A DNA stretch of 64,000 nt from positions 124,001 to 188,000 of the forward strand of contig NZ_CP182493.1 in NCBI RefSeq assembly GCF_052056295.1, given 5' to 3'. Shown one piece after another: positions 42,925 through 52,366 of the stretch. The position numbers and the translations under genes were made by a program. The stretch comes from Catenovulum sp052056295 (GTDB lineage Bacteria > Pseudomonadota > Gammaproteobacteria > Enterobacterales > Alteromonadaceae). The notes below the pieces were generated by a model, which worked only from the letters and a program-made list of their open reading frames with translations, was not told the origin of the DNA and did not search any database. The first letter of the stretch is position 1. The number at the start of each line of letters is the position of its first letter.

Positions 42925-44064
42925 ATGAAAAGAAGAGAGTTTTTGCAAGCAACTGGCGCTGGAATTATTTTGTTGACAACATCAACACCAGCCTTATCAA
43001 ATGACAATAGCAGCAAAAGCAACAAGAAAATTGTTTGGTTGATGTTACGAGGTGCGCTTGATTCATTACACACAGTAGTACCAACATTTGATCCGCATTT
43101 AATAGAGCATAGAGCAAATTTAGTTAATCCAATTAAAGATAAATTACTGCCACTTCAACAAGGTTTTGCATTACATCCTGCACTTAGCAATATGCATAAC
43201 TGGTATCAACAAAAACAAATGTTTGCCGTAGTCGCGGTTGCATCGCCATATCGAGAGCGTTCGCATTTTTCCGCACAAGATTTATTAGAAAGCGGTTTAG
43301 ATACGATAGATCATGAAAGTGGCTGGTTAGCGCGGGCAATTAAACAAAAAGACGCCAATGGTTTAGCAATAGCACATACAGTGCCATTAAGCTTACGTGG
43401 TGACCAAACAAATGTCAGCACTTGGTATCCATCTTATCTACCTGATGCTGAAAGCGATTTATATCAGCGCCTAATGCAATTGCACCAAGGTGATGAAAAG
43501 TTCGTATCTAGCCTAGAACAAGGCTTAGCCTTGCGTAATCAAACAAATGACATGCAACAAGACAAAAAAAGCAAAGCAAAATTTATTCAATTAGCTAAAC
43601 ATTGTGGTGAACTATTGGTCAATACCCAAGCAGATTGCGCCATGTTAGAAATGGGCGGTTGGGATACGCATAACAATCAAGTTGGGCGGTTAGACAGACA
43701 ATTAAAAGAGTTGGATGACGGATTAGCCGCATTAAGAACTGCATTAGCAGCAGAATGGCAAAATACAGTGGTAATAATTGCAACTGAATTTGGCCGCACA
43801 GTTAAAGTTAACGGCACTAATGGCACAGATCATGGAACCGCTAGTGCTTTATTAGTAACTGGTGGCGCGGTAAATGGCGGTAAAGTGTTAGGCACATGGC
43901 CAGGTTTAGCGCCAGAAAACTTGTATCAAAACAGGGATCTCGCGCCAACAACAGATTCCCGCAGTTGGTTTGCAGCCTTGTTGCATCAACATTGGGGATT
44001 AAACGCAGCACAACTTAAACAAGTATTCCCTGATGTTGTACCTGTTAGCCAGAGATTAGTGTAA
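42925..44064 (+). CDS. DUF1501 domain-containing protein
   Basis: 379 aa, exported; starts MKRREFLQATGAGIILLTTS, a Tat-like signal (RREFLQ). The DUF1501 body shows WLMLRGALDSLHTVVP, GWDTHNNQVGRL (metal-ligand-like D and H), VVIIATEFGRTVKVNG and GTDHGTASALLVTGG, the sulfatase/alkaline-phosphatase-like metal motif pattern. Partner of the DUF1800 protein just upstream. The Tat signal suggests folding with a cofactor in the cytoplasm. Role unknown. Confidence 0.88.
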   Translation: MKRREFLQATGAGIILLTTSTPALSNDNSSKSNKKIVWLMLRGALDSLHTVVPTFDPHLIEHRANLVNPIKDKLLPLQQGFALHPALSNMHNWYQQKQMFAVVAVASPYRERSHFSAQDLLESGLDTIDHESGWLARAIKQKDANGLAIAHTVPLSLRGDQTNVSTWYPSYLPDAESDLYQRLMQLHQGDEKFVSSLEQGLALRNQTNDMQQDKKSKAKFIQLAKHCGELLVNTQADCAMLEMGGWDTHNNQVGRLDRQLKELDDGLAALRTALAAEWQNTVVIIATEFGRTVKVNGTNGTDHGTASALLVTGGAVNGGKVLGTWPGLAPENLYQNRDLAPTTDSRSWFAALLHQHWGLNAAQLKQVFPDVVPVSQRLV

Positions 44065-44172
44065 AACTTAGCAAAATTGTACTTTCATTTGTTAATTAAT
44101 TTGTTACAGTTCCCATACAATATTATTAAAACAATATAACTGAATTCTATTTTTGGGGGAGTAACAAATAAA

Positions 44173-45288
44173 ATGGGTAAACGTTTAATCCAACTAACCG
44201 CAGTTATGGCTGGGGTATTTTTAGCGGTCACTAATGTAACAGCAAAATTGCCAGAAAAAACCGAAGTTTTATCTGTAATGGGTAAAGTTGCTGATTGGCA
44301 AATTGAACATTTTCATGATGATATGCAGCGCGAAAACCACTGGGAAAATCGCTTTAATGCATGGACTTATGGTGCTTTGTATATAGGAATGGAAAAATGG
44401 GCGAAACTTGCTGATGACGACAAGTATTATCAATTTTTATTAAAAGTATCAGCAGACAACAATTGGGACTTAGGCCCAGGTAAATACCACGCAGACGACC
44501 AAACCGTTGGCCAGCTTTATATCGAGTTATATCGCAAATATAAAAAGCCAAACATGCTGGCAAAAACGCTAGAGCGCACTAAATGGATTAAACAAAACCC
44601 AAGCCAACAGCCAATGCGCTTAAACAATTACAAATATACCGATAGATGGACTTGGTGTGATGCGTTATTTATGGCACCACCGGTTTGGGCAAAACTTGCC
44701 AATATCACCGGCGATAACTCATACCGAGATTGGATGTTTGCTGAGTACGTTGCAACAGTAAATCATTTATACGATAACGACGAAAAACTATTTTATCGTG
44801 ACGAACACTTCATTGATAAGCGTGATAAAGGCCACAAGATATTTTGGTCACGCGGCAACGGCTGGGTATTTGGTGGTTTAACTCTGATTATTCCAGAATT
44901 ACCAGAAGGGCCACAAAAAGCCTATTTTACTCAGCTATACAAAGATATGGCGCAAAGCTTAATTAAACTACAAACATCGGCAGGCCATTGGGCTATGAGT
45001 TTGCAAGCAGCAGAACTTTACCCAACACCAGAAACCAGCGGCACAGCATTTTTTACTTATGGTTTAGCTTGGGGGGTAAATAATGGTTTATTGGATAAAC
45101 AAACTTATCTACCTGCAATTGAATTAGCTTGGAATACTTTAGTTAGCCACGTGAGAGAAGATGGTTTACTTGGATATGTTCAACCCGTCGGCGCAGCACC
45201 GGGTGAAGCTTGGCCTGACAAAACAGAAGTTTATGGCATTGGTGCGTTTTTATCAGCAGGCAGTGAAGTTTATAAGTTAGCTCAATAG
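44173..45288 (+). CDS. GH105 unsaturated rhamnogalacturonyl hydrolase
   Basis: 371 aa, signal peptide to about residue 24. (alpha/alpha)6 family GH88/105 features: DDQTVGQLYIELYRKYK, RWTWCDALFMAPPVWAKLA (catalytic aspartate in CDALF, about 158), WSRGNGWVFGGL, and a late SGTAFFTYGLAWGVNNGLL. GH105 enzymes hydrolyse the unsaturated galacturonyl residue left by pectate or rhamnogalacturonan lyases. It is 22 bp from the DUF2264 gene, forming a likely pectin or rhamnogalacturonan oligomer-processing pair. Confidence 0.9.
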   Translation: MGKRLIQLTAVMAGVFLAVTNVTAKLPEKTEVLSVMGKVADWQIEHFHDDMQRENHWENRFNAWTYGALYIGMEKWAKLADDDKYYQFLLKVSADNNWDLGPGKYHADDQTVGQLYIELYRKYKKPNMLAKTLERTKWIKQNPSQQPMRLNNYKYTDRWTWCDALFMAPPVWAKLANITGDNSYRDWMFAEYVATVNHLYDNDEKLFYRDEHFIDKRDKGHKIFWSRGNGWVFGGLTLIIPELPEGPQKAYFTQLYKDMAQSLIKLQTSAGHWAMSLQAAELYPTPETSGTAFFTYGLAWGVNNGLLDKQTYLPAIELAWNTLVSHVREDGLLGYVQPVGAAPGEAWPDKTEVYGIGAFLSAGSEVYKLAQ

Positions 45289-45309
45289 CAACGAAAAAGG
45301 CGAAGGAAT

Positions 45310-46572
45310 ATGTTAAGACGCGACTTTATTACCGCTGCTTTGGCCGGGGCAACTGCAAGCTCATTTACAATGCCCAGCTCAGCCTTTGCTACGAACAACG
45401 AAGTTAAATCAAACACTGTTGACGATTACAACTATTTTTCTAACTTACTACAAAAAATAGTTGAGCCAGTTTTTTATTTAATTGCACACGAAAAACTGCA
45501 CAAAGAGTTTCCACTTGAAGTAAGCCCAAACGCGGATAATAGAAACAAAAAAGTAGCTTACCTTGAATGTTTTGCTAGGGCTATTTCCGGCGCAGCACCT
45601 TGGTTAGCATTACAGGCAGAAGGCTCAGATAAACAGGCGAGGGAGCGTATTTTAGATTACGCGCTGCAAGCTTATGAACATTCTGTAAATCCTAAAAGCG
45701 CGGATTATCTAAACTGGGAAATAGCTGAAGGGCAGTTGTTGGTAGATTCATCCTATTACACCCAAGCTATGTTGCGCGCGCCCGTATTGTGGCAACAACA
45801 ATCGAAACAAACTCAGCAGCGCATAGTTGAAAAAATCAAAGCGCTGAGAACTGTAACACCACCATATACCAACTGGCTTTTATTCGCGGCAATGAACGAA
45901 GCGTTTTTGCTGCAAGTTGGCGAGCAACACGATCCAATAAGATTAGACTTAGCCATCAGAAAATTCTCAGAATGGTATGTGGGTGATGGCTGGTATGGCG
46001 ACGGTGAGCATTTTGCTTTTGATTATTATAACTCGTACGTTATCCACCCAATGTTATTGGATATTTTGAAAGTAATGGCCGAGCAGAAAGTTTATTTTTG
46101 GCGAGATAAAATAGACAAACTGCACGCAACCGAGCTAAAACGCAGTCAAAGATTTTGTGAACATCTTGAGCGATTAATTTCACCAACCGGGACTTATCCG
46201 CCAATAGGCCGCTCGTTAACATACCGCACAACTGCTTTTCAGCCTTTGTCGCAACTCGCGTTACAAAAACAGCTACCCGATAGTTTGCAACAAGGCACTG
46301 TACGTTCGGCTTTACGCGCCGTTCACCAAGCTATATTTGATAACCCAACAAATTTTAAAGATGGATTTTTGCAAATAGGTTTTGCGGGCGCAAATCCCGC
46401 ATTAGGCGACTGGTATTCAAACAACGGCAGCATGTATATAACCACCAACAGTTTTTTACACCTAGGCTTGCCACAAAACGATCCGTTTTGGACAGAACCT
46501 GCAAAACCTTGGACACAAAAATTAGCCTTTAGTGGCCAAGCATTTAAAAAAGATTATCCAGTTGATTATTGA
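45310..46572 (+). CDS. DUF2264 domain-containing protein
   Basis: 420 aa, exported; start MLRRDFITAALAGATASSF suggests a Tat or twin-arginine-like signal. DUF2264 pattern: NYFSNLLQKIVEPVFYLIAHEKL, YLECFARAISGAAPWLAL, FSEWYVGDGWYGDGEHFAFDYYNSYVIHP and RSLTYRTTAFQPL. Related proteins occur in pectin loci and some have glucuronidase activity. The order GH105-DUF2264 suggests it acts on the same oligosaccharides. Substrate not certain. Confidence 0.85.
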   Translation: MLRRDFITAALAGATASSFTMPSSAFATNNEVKSNTVDDYNYFSNLLQKIVEPVFYLIAHEKLHKEFPLEVSPNADNRNKKVAYLECFARAISGAAPWLALQAEGSDKQARERILDYALQAYEHSVNPKSADYLNWEIAEGQLLVDSSYYTQAMLRAPVLWQQQSKQTQQRIVEKIKALRTVTPPYTNWLLFAAMNEAFLLQVGEQHDPIRLDLAIRKFSEWYVGDGWYGDGEHFAFDYYNSYVIHPMLLDILKVMAEQKVYFWRDKIDKLHATELKRSQRFCEHLERLISPTGTYPPIGRSLTYRTTAFQPLSQLALQKQLPDSLQQGTVRSALRAVHQAIFDNPTNFKDGFLQIGFAGANPALGDWYSNNGSMYITTNSFLHLGLPQNDPFWTEPAKPWTQKLAFSGQAFKKDYPVDY

Positions 46573-46642
46573 TTGCTTTAAGTTGGTGAAGGGAATGTTT
46601 TCAATTACAATAATCGGCAACTGCTGATTATTGTAATATTCC

Positions 46643-47428
46643 ATGAAATTTTTAGACCCGTTAGATAACGACTTAAAAGAAAGCTTATTAAATAGGCTAA
46701 TTGTTACCTGGACACATGACTCAACAGCTATCGAAGGCAATACCTTAACACTTGGCGAAACACATCATATTTTAACCAATGGCATTACCATTTCAGGCCA
46801 TTCGTTAAAAGAGCATAACGAAGTTGTTGGTCATGCTGATGCGTTAAAATGGATATTTAAGAATATCAATAATCAAGTTACCCATGACAGCATCAAAGCG
46901 CTGCACAAGATTGTTATGGTTAAACCAGAATTTGATATTATGAAACCATTTGGTGATTACAAAAGTGATCCAAATGGCACATATCAAGTTATCGATGGTA
47001 AACACGTCTATATAGAATATTCAGCGCCATTTGATACTCAATATTTGATGACTCAATTGATTGAGCAATTAAATCAAACAGATGATTTATCTATCGAGCA
47101 AGCAACAAAACAGTATGCAAAAATCCACGCAGTATTTACCCAAATACACCCGTTTTATGATGGCAATGGTCGAATCGCTCGAATTGTTGCCAACATTCCA
47201 TTATTGAAAAACGGTTTTCCGCCAATTCTAATTACCAATAATAAACGCCAACAATATATAGATGCATTGGCACAATTCAGTTTAAAAGTAGGCAGGTTAA
47301 ATAAAGGCACAGGTGCATTTAGTAAAGACGAATCTGTGTATGCCGAGTTAGAGGAATTTGCGAATACTTGTTATGCAACAACCAAAGAAATCATTGACGA
47401 AGTATACCAAGTGCAATCCAAGAGGTAA
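46643..47428 (+). CDS. Fic-domain protein (AMPylase type) with N-terminal inhibitory motif
   Basis: 261 aa. The Fic core HPFYDGNGRIARI is complete (H169), so nucleotidyl transfer is expected. Residues 27-32 (STAIEG) match the (S/T)xxxE(G/N) inhibitory motif of class II Fic proteins, which blocks ATP until displaced. No antitoxin or HTH domain is next to it, and none is needed for class II. It sits alone between carbohydrate genes; target unknown. A short, A+T-rich hairpin-like repeat (CGGCAACTGCTGATTA) lies just upstream. Confidence 0.88.
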   Translation: MKFLDPLDNDLKESLLNRLIVTWTHDSTAIEGNTLTLGETHHILTNGITISGHSLKEHNEVVGHADALKWIFKNINNQVTHDSIKALHKIVMVKPEFDIMKPFGDYKSDPNGTYQVIDGKHVYIEYSAPFDTQYLMTQLIEQLNQTDDLSIEQATKQYAKIHAVFTQIHPFYDGNGRIARIVANIPLLKNGFPPILITNNKRQQYIDALAQFSLKVGRLNKGTGAFSKDESVYAELEEFANTCYATTKEIIDEVYQVQSKR

Positions 47429-47574
47429 TACTAGTCTTTACTTAATTTAACATAATATACATTATCGGTTGTTTTGTATTTGGTATATACTACAGCTATT
47501 TTTGAATGCTGTTACTGGTATACTCAAAACATACTGATGATTAATAAAAACAATAATGAATTTAAGGACTTTAC

Positions 47575-48768
47575 ATGGCCTCTCAACTCAAGCGCTGTTT
47601 ATTAAAACAAAATTTTGTCGTTAGCTGTGCATGTGTGTGCACTATGCTTTTTAGCCAACTTGCTAATGCACAGCCAACAAAACAAGCTGACATTTATTTG
47701 CAAGATAACCTTGTCGATATTCAGCAACCAAACTCAGGTTTACCGCAACTTGATGCGGTTGAACATTTTACTGTGTTCAACGCTCAAGAAAACTTAGCCC
47801 AGTATAATCATGGTGCCGTGTTGTTTGTTTTTAACGAGCGTTTATACGCTCAATGGCAAAGCTCAATTGAAGATGAAGATTCACCAGAAACTAAAGTTTT
47901 ATTCAGCTCATCTTTAGATGGCAAAACTTGGACTGAGCCGCAAGTTTTAGCTGAATCAACTAAAGATATACTCATAACTAACGCTGGTTGGTGGTTAGAT
48001 AATAATGAGCTGATCGCATTTTTAAATTATTGGCCTTACAAACTAAAACCTAAAGGTGGATTCACGTATTTTGTTCGTTCAAAAAATGGCGTTGATTGGT
48101 CAGCCGCAAAAGCTGTTACAGATTATCAAGGCGAACCTTTAGCTGGTATTTTTGAACAAGATTTACGTCATGTATCCAACAAACGTATTTTAACCGCGCT
48201 GCATAAACAACCTGGTTTATTAACAACACCTATCTATACAGATGATCCATCAGCAACCACAGGTTGGCATTATGGTGAGTTAAATATGCCAAATGTTAAA
48301 CCGCATGTTAGCCAAGGTATTGAACCAAGCTGGTTTGCAACAAATAATGGCAAAAATGTCACTATGATTTTTCGCGACCAAGCCAGTAGCTTTCGTATTT
48401 TGACATCAAGCAGCGATGATTTGGGGCGCACTTGGTCGGATGTTAAAAGCAGTAATTTTATTGACTCTAGAGCTAAATTAAGTGCTGGTAATTTACCGGA
48501 TGGACGCGCTTTTATTATCAATAACGCATCAGGCTCTAAACAAAGATTTCCGTTAAATATTGCCATCAGCCAAGACGGTTATCTATTTGATAAAATGTAC
48601 ATTATCCGTGGTCAAGAAGCATTACCCGCACAAAAATACCCTGGAAAATATAAACGAGCTGGTTTTAGTTACCCAAAAAGCATTGTTTGGAACAACGCAA
48701 TTTGGGTCGGTTATGCGGTAAATAAAGAAGATATTGCTGTTTCAAAGGTCTCTATTCCAACTTTGTAA
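47575..48768 (+). CDS. Secreted sialidase-fold protein with Asp-box repeats
   Basis: 397 aa, signal peptide through about residue 32. At least three Asp-box-like repeats are visible: SSLDGKTWTEP (about 108), SKNGVDWSAA (about 169) and SSDDLGRTWSDV (about 281), spaced as in six-bladed sialidase propellers. A FRI-type arginine motif is not evident, so true sialidase activity is doubtful. Related BNR proteins occur in pectin and other glycan loci with unknown or rhamnose-related roles. It is convergent with the histidine kinase gene. Confidence 0.72.
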   Translation: MASQLKRCLLKQNFVVSCACVCTMLFSQLANAQPTKQADIYLQDNLVDIQQPNSGLPQLDAVEHFTVFNAQENLAQYNHGAVLFVFNERLYAQWQSSIEDEDSPETKVLFSSSLDGKTWTEPQVLAESTKDILITNAGWWLDNNELIAFLNYWPYKLKPKGGFTYFVRSKNGVDWSAAKAVTDYQGEPLAGIFEQDLRHVSNKRILTALHKQPGLLTTPIYTDDPSATTGWHYGELNMPNVKPHVSQGIEPSWFATNNGKNVTMIFRDQASSFRILTSSSDDLGRTWSDVKSSNFIDSRAKLSAGNLPDGRAFIINNASGSKQRFPLNIAISQDGYLFDKMYIIRGQEALPAQKYPGKYKRAGFSYPKSIVWNNAIWVGYAVNKEDIAVSKVSIPTL

Positions 48769-48785
48769 TCATTGAATATTTAGCT

Positions 48786-51700
48786 TTAAACAGCTTGTTT
48801 TTGTAAAAACCGATTGAGGGTTTGAGTAAATATTTTAACGTCAATCGGTTTTGATATATGTGCATCCATCCCCGACTGAATCGCTTCTTCGACATCTTTT
48901 GGCATGGCCGCTGCTGTCATGGCAATAATTGGAATATCTTTACCATTGTTGATTTTTCGAATGTGGCTGGTGGCTTCAAACCCATCCATCTCAGGCATTT
49001 GTAAATCCATTAAAATAAGATCAAATTTTTCACTTTGCTGCTCGAACAATTCAACGCCCTCTCGGCCATTGTTTGCTATGCTCGAAGTTATACCAAACTT
49101 ATTCAACAGTTCGACAGCAACAAGTTGATTAATCTCATTATCTTCAACCAATAAAATATGTTTGTCGCTGAATTGTGGAATTGAATCCCAAATACCTTTA
49201 GTGCTTTCAGTATCTGGTACCAATTCAGTTAATTCGTTTTGCAAGTCTACTAGTACATCATGTAAGTGAGACGCAAAAATTGGTTTTTCAATAACGGCGT
49301 CAATTGCAACATTTTGTGCATGTTGCACTACATGGTCTTTGCCGTGCGCAGTAACCATAATAACTATGCATTGATGACGTGAGGTGATTTCTTCAACTCT
49401 TTTTCTAATATTGCTAGTAAGTTCAATGCCATCCATTTCTGGCATTTTCCAGTCAATGATTAATAACTCGTATGGATCTTTGTTTTCTGCGGCATCTATT
49501 ATTTTATCTAGCGCTTCTAATGGTGATGCGGTTAATTCGACTTTAAATTTCCATGAATTTAAGATCCCTTCAATAATTGCAAGGGTTTCTAAGTTGTCAT
49601 CAACCACCAAAGTTTTTAGTTGTTTTGACAATCCACGTTTTGTATTTTGTTTTTTGTTAGCTCGCTTAACTGGAATGCTAAATGTAAAGGTGCTGCCGTG
49701 ATTAGGTTCACTGCTCACCCCTATTTCACCGCCCATTAAATCAATCAATCTTTTACTTATAGTTAAACCCAAACCTGTGCCACCAAATCTACGTGTGATA
49801 GATTGGTCAGCCTGAGAAAATGGTTGAAATAACCTTGCCGTTTGTTCCTGGGTCATACCTATACCAGTATCTTTAACAGCAAAAGTTAACCAAACAGAGT
49901 CTTGGTAATGTTTTTGGGTTACTTGTACCGAGACTAAGCCGTTGTCAGTAAATTTAATCGCGTTGCCGACTAAATTATTTAAAATTTGGTTTAACCTTAA
50001 AGCATCCCCACGATAAAATTGGCTGATGCCCGGCTCTATTTCAAAGTTAAGCTCATTATTTTTGTCTTCAGCCCGCACGCTGAGAATGCCAGCCGTGCTG
50101 CTTAATAAACGTTCAAGGTCAAAATCTTCTTCAACAACATTTAGTTTGCCCGCTTCAATTTTGGAATAATCTAGAATGTCATTGATAATATTAAGTAACG
50201 CCTTAGATGAATCTTCTACTTTTTGTAGATGCTCACGCACTTTGTTTTCAATCGGCATAGACAAAACAAGCTGGGTTAAGCCGATAATGCCATTCATTGG
50301 CGTGCGAATTTCGTGGCTCATATTGGCTAAAAAATCACTTTTAGCTTGGTTGGCGGCATCTGCTTTTTCTTTTAACACAATTAATCTGTGTTCCATTTCC
50401 TTTTGCGCGGTTACATCTAAGTTGGTGCCTATAACATTGACGGCTTTGCCGCTGTTGTCACGCTCAATCACACCATTGGCTGAAATGTATTTAATTGTAC
50501 CGTCGGAAAGTTTTAATCTGAATTCTGACTGCCAGCTATGCGCGTTGGATTTTATTGCTGATTTTAAGCCAGTTATCGCCTGTTCTGCATCTTCTGGGTG
50601 AAGCGCTTTTTGCCACACTTGATACATGTCTTTATCTAGAGTTGATTGTTCAGCGACACCATAAATTCTGCGCAGCTGCTGATCCCATACTTGCGTATTT
50701 TCTTTTAGATTCCACTCCCACACACCTAATTTGACAATTTTAGCGGCCAATTCTAGTTTACTAACCGACTGTGATAACAAAGTTTTTTGCAGCTCTAAAC
50801 TTTTTGCTCTTTCTATGGCTATCTGCCACATGCGGATTGCCGCGACGATTGCAAAACTTAAGACAATACCAAAAAGTAACACGATTTCCGCCAAGCCAGT
50901 TTTTAAGCTGCTAATCAGCGCCTTATGTGGCGTAACTTCAATTTGCCACCCAATTTCTTTTAGATTAGTCGATTGTTTCCATTGTTTAATAAACACTGGG
51001 TTATCAATATTACTTTGAGCGTAAACCGTTTTTTGTTGGTCTTTAACGTCTAAATGATAGCCCAAACTTTGCTGCTGTTTTTTGCTAGATAAAAACTGCT
51101 TGGTCGGCTCTATTGTTACAACTAGATATTCAACTGAAATTAGCTGAGAGTTTATCGGTGTTATGTAATGTAATAGCGGACTTAAATCACTTGTTTGATT
51201 TAACGAAAAATACCGACCTGACATGGCACGACTTGAAAAGTCTTGCTGCTTTAGTTGATGAGCAACAACATATTCAAACTCTTTGTCTAAGTTATCACGA
51301 GCGTAAATTTGGCTTATTGTGTTGTTTTCCACCAAGGAAATAGCAACGAAGCTAACGTGATCATTCAAGTAATTATTAATATCAACCTTTAACAATTGGT
51401 TATCAGTGCGTTCCATTATAGCCATGCGTTCGGCTAATCTATCGACTGCTTGTCTGTTTAAGCTTAATTGTGTGTCAATACGTTCTGCTAAGTTAAGTAG
51501 GTTGTACTCGATAGCAGCTTGGATGTTTTTAGTTTCTCGCGCAACTAAGGTTTGCCACAAAATAAGCACTATAGTGACAAGGCCGACAGTCGCTGCTGCT
51601 GAAATCCAATCTTTGGTCGTTACTTGCTCTTTGTATTTATTAAAAACCAATAGCGTTAAACTTGCACCGATAAAAATAAAACCTATAGATGTGTGCACTG

Positions 51701-52250
51701 CCATCCGTGTGTAGTGACCCCAACCATAAGTTGTTTCTAATGCGGTAAAATAACCAACCAAGGCAATTACACCTAACGCTATCACTAAGGTGCTAAATAT
51801 AAAACAGCTTAATATGCCAACCGTAGTTAAATTAGCTTTCTTCATTACCGTAGTTAGGGTAAAGCCAGCCATACAAAAACAAATAGCTGTATTAGGCGCC
51901 ATTCTGCCTGGATGGGAAGTTTTAGTAGTGACGTAATGTTCCATCAATAATTGGTCAATACCAAAATTAATTCCAAACAAATATTGGATTAGGGTTAACC
52001 CACCAACCAAGGCAACGAACAATGAAAGCGGATAAACTATTTTTGGCGAATTGTGCCAAGTTAATGCTATACCTGCGATAAAAAAGCCTAACGCGGCGTT
52101 ATATTGCATTGGGGCAAAATGGGGCAGAACTTGAATAAGTGCTTGATGATGTGTGTACCAACCAATAAGAACAGTTAATCCAAGTAAAAAAGATAAAACG
52201 CCTAGTATTCTTGCACACTTGCTTAAGTTAAAACTTAACATATTGACCAT
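48786..52250 (-). CDS. Hybrid sensor histidine kinase with two receiver domains
   Basis: 1154 aa. N-terminal part has about six membrane segments (to about residue 230), then an extracytoplasmic sensor (about 250-470) closed by a further membrane helix (IVLLFGIVLSFAIVAAI), a PAS domain with PAC (about 500-625), HisKA with FLANMSHEIRTPMNGIIG (phospho-histidine), HATPase_c (NQILNNLVGNAIKFTDNG; DTGIGMTQEQ; GGTGLGL), then two receivers, TLVVDDNLETL (D in IIDWKMPEMDG) and ILLVEDNEINQL (D in LILMDLQMPEMDG). No HPt or output domain, so the signal passes to a separate protein. Its position between carbohydrate genes hints at glycan sensing, but this is not proven. Confidence 0.92.
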   Translation of the reverse strand: MVNMLSFNLSKCARILGVLSFLLGLTVLIGWYTHHQALIQVLPHFAPMQYNAALGFFIAGIALTWHNSPKIVYPLSLFVALVGGLTLIQYLFGINFGIDQLLMEHYVTTKTSHPGRMAPNTAICFCMAGFTLTTVMKKANLTTVGILSCFIFSTLVIALGVIALVGYFTALETTYGWGHYTRMAVHTSIGFIFIGASLTLLVFNKYKEQVTTKDWISAAATVGLVTIVLILWQTLVARETKNIQAAIEYNLLNLAERIDTQLSLNRQAVDRLAERMAIMERTDNQLLKVDINNYLNDHVSFVAISLVENNTISQIYARDNLDKEFEYVVAHQLKQQDFSSRAMSGRYFSLNQTSDLSPLLHYITPINSQLISVEYLVVTIEPTKQFLSSKKQQQSLGYHLDVKDQQKTVYAQSNIDNPVFIKQWKQSTNLKEIGWQIEVTPHKALISSLKTGLAEIVLLFGIVLSFAIVAAIRMWQIAIERAKSLELQKTLLSQSVSKLELAAKIVKLGVWEWNLKENTQVWDQQLRRIYGVAEQSTLDKDMYQVWQKALHPEDAEQAITGLKSAIKSNAHSWQSEFRLKLSDGTIKYISANGVIERDNSGKAVNVIGTNLDVTAQKEMEHRLIVLKEKADAANQAKSDFLANMSHEIRTPMNGIIGLTQLVLSMPIENKVREHLQKVEDSSKALLNIINDILDYSKIEAGKLNVVEEDFDLERLLSSTAGILSVRAEDKNNELNFEIEPGISQFYRGDALRLNQILNNLVGNAIKFTDNGLVSVQVTQKHYQDSVWLTFAVKDTGIGMTQEQTARLFQPFSQADQSITRRFGGTGLGLTISKRLIDLMGGEIGVSSEPNHGSTFTFSIPVKRANKKQNTKRGLSKQLKTLVVDDNLETLAIIEGILNSWKFKVELTASPLEALDKIIDAAENKDPYELLIIDWKMPEMDGIELTSNIRKRVEEITSRHQCIVIMVTAHGKDHVVQHAQNVAIDAVIEKPIFASHLHDVLVDLQNELTELVPDTESTKGIWDSIPQFSDKHILLVEDNEINQLVAVELLNKFGITSSIANNGREGVELFEQQSEKFDLILMDLQMPEMDGFEATSHIRKINNGKDIPIIAMTAAAMPKDVEEAIQSGMDAHISKPIDVKIFTQTLNRFLQKQAV

Positions 52251-52327
52251 TATTCCTTGGTGCTTTGCGGGACTATATCAGCTTAGCCTAACTGATAAAG
52301 GAATAATTAAACAATAGCTTATATTTA

Positions 52328-52361
52328 AAATTTGTCGCCATTAATTCATGGCGACAAATTT
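52328..52361. terminator. Terminator after GH43 gene
   Basis: Perfect 14-bp inverted repeat AAATTTGTCGCCAT / ATGGCGACAAATTT, 6-base loop, just after the GH43 stop on the minus strand. It separates that operon from the kinase gene. Confidence 0.8.
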
Positions 52362-52366
52362 AACTT

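Noticed and set aside
47575..48768. True exo-alpha-sialidase
   Set aside because: Asp boxes are present but the arginine triad and FRIP-like motif are not clear; called sialidase-fold only.
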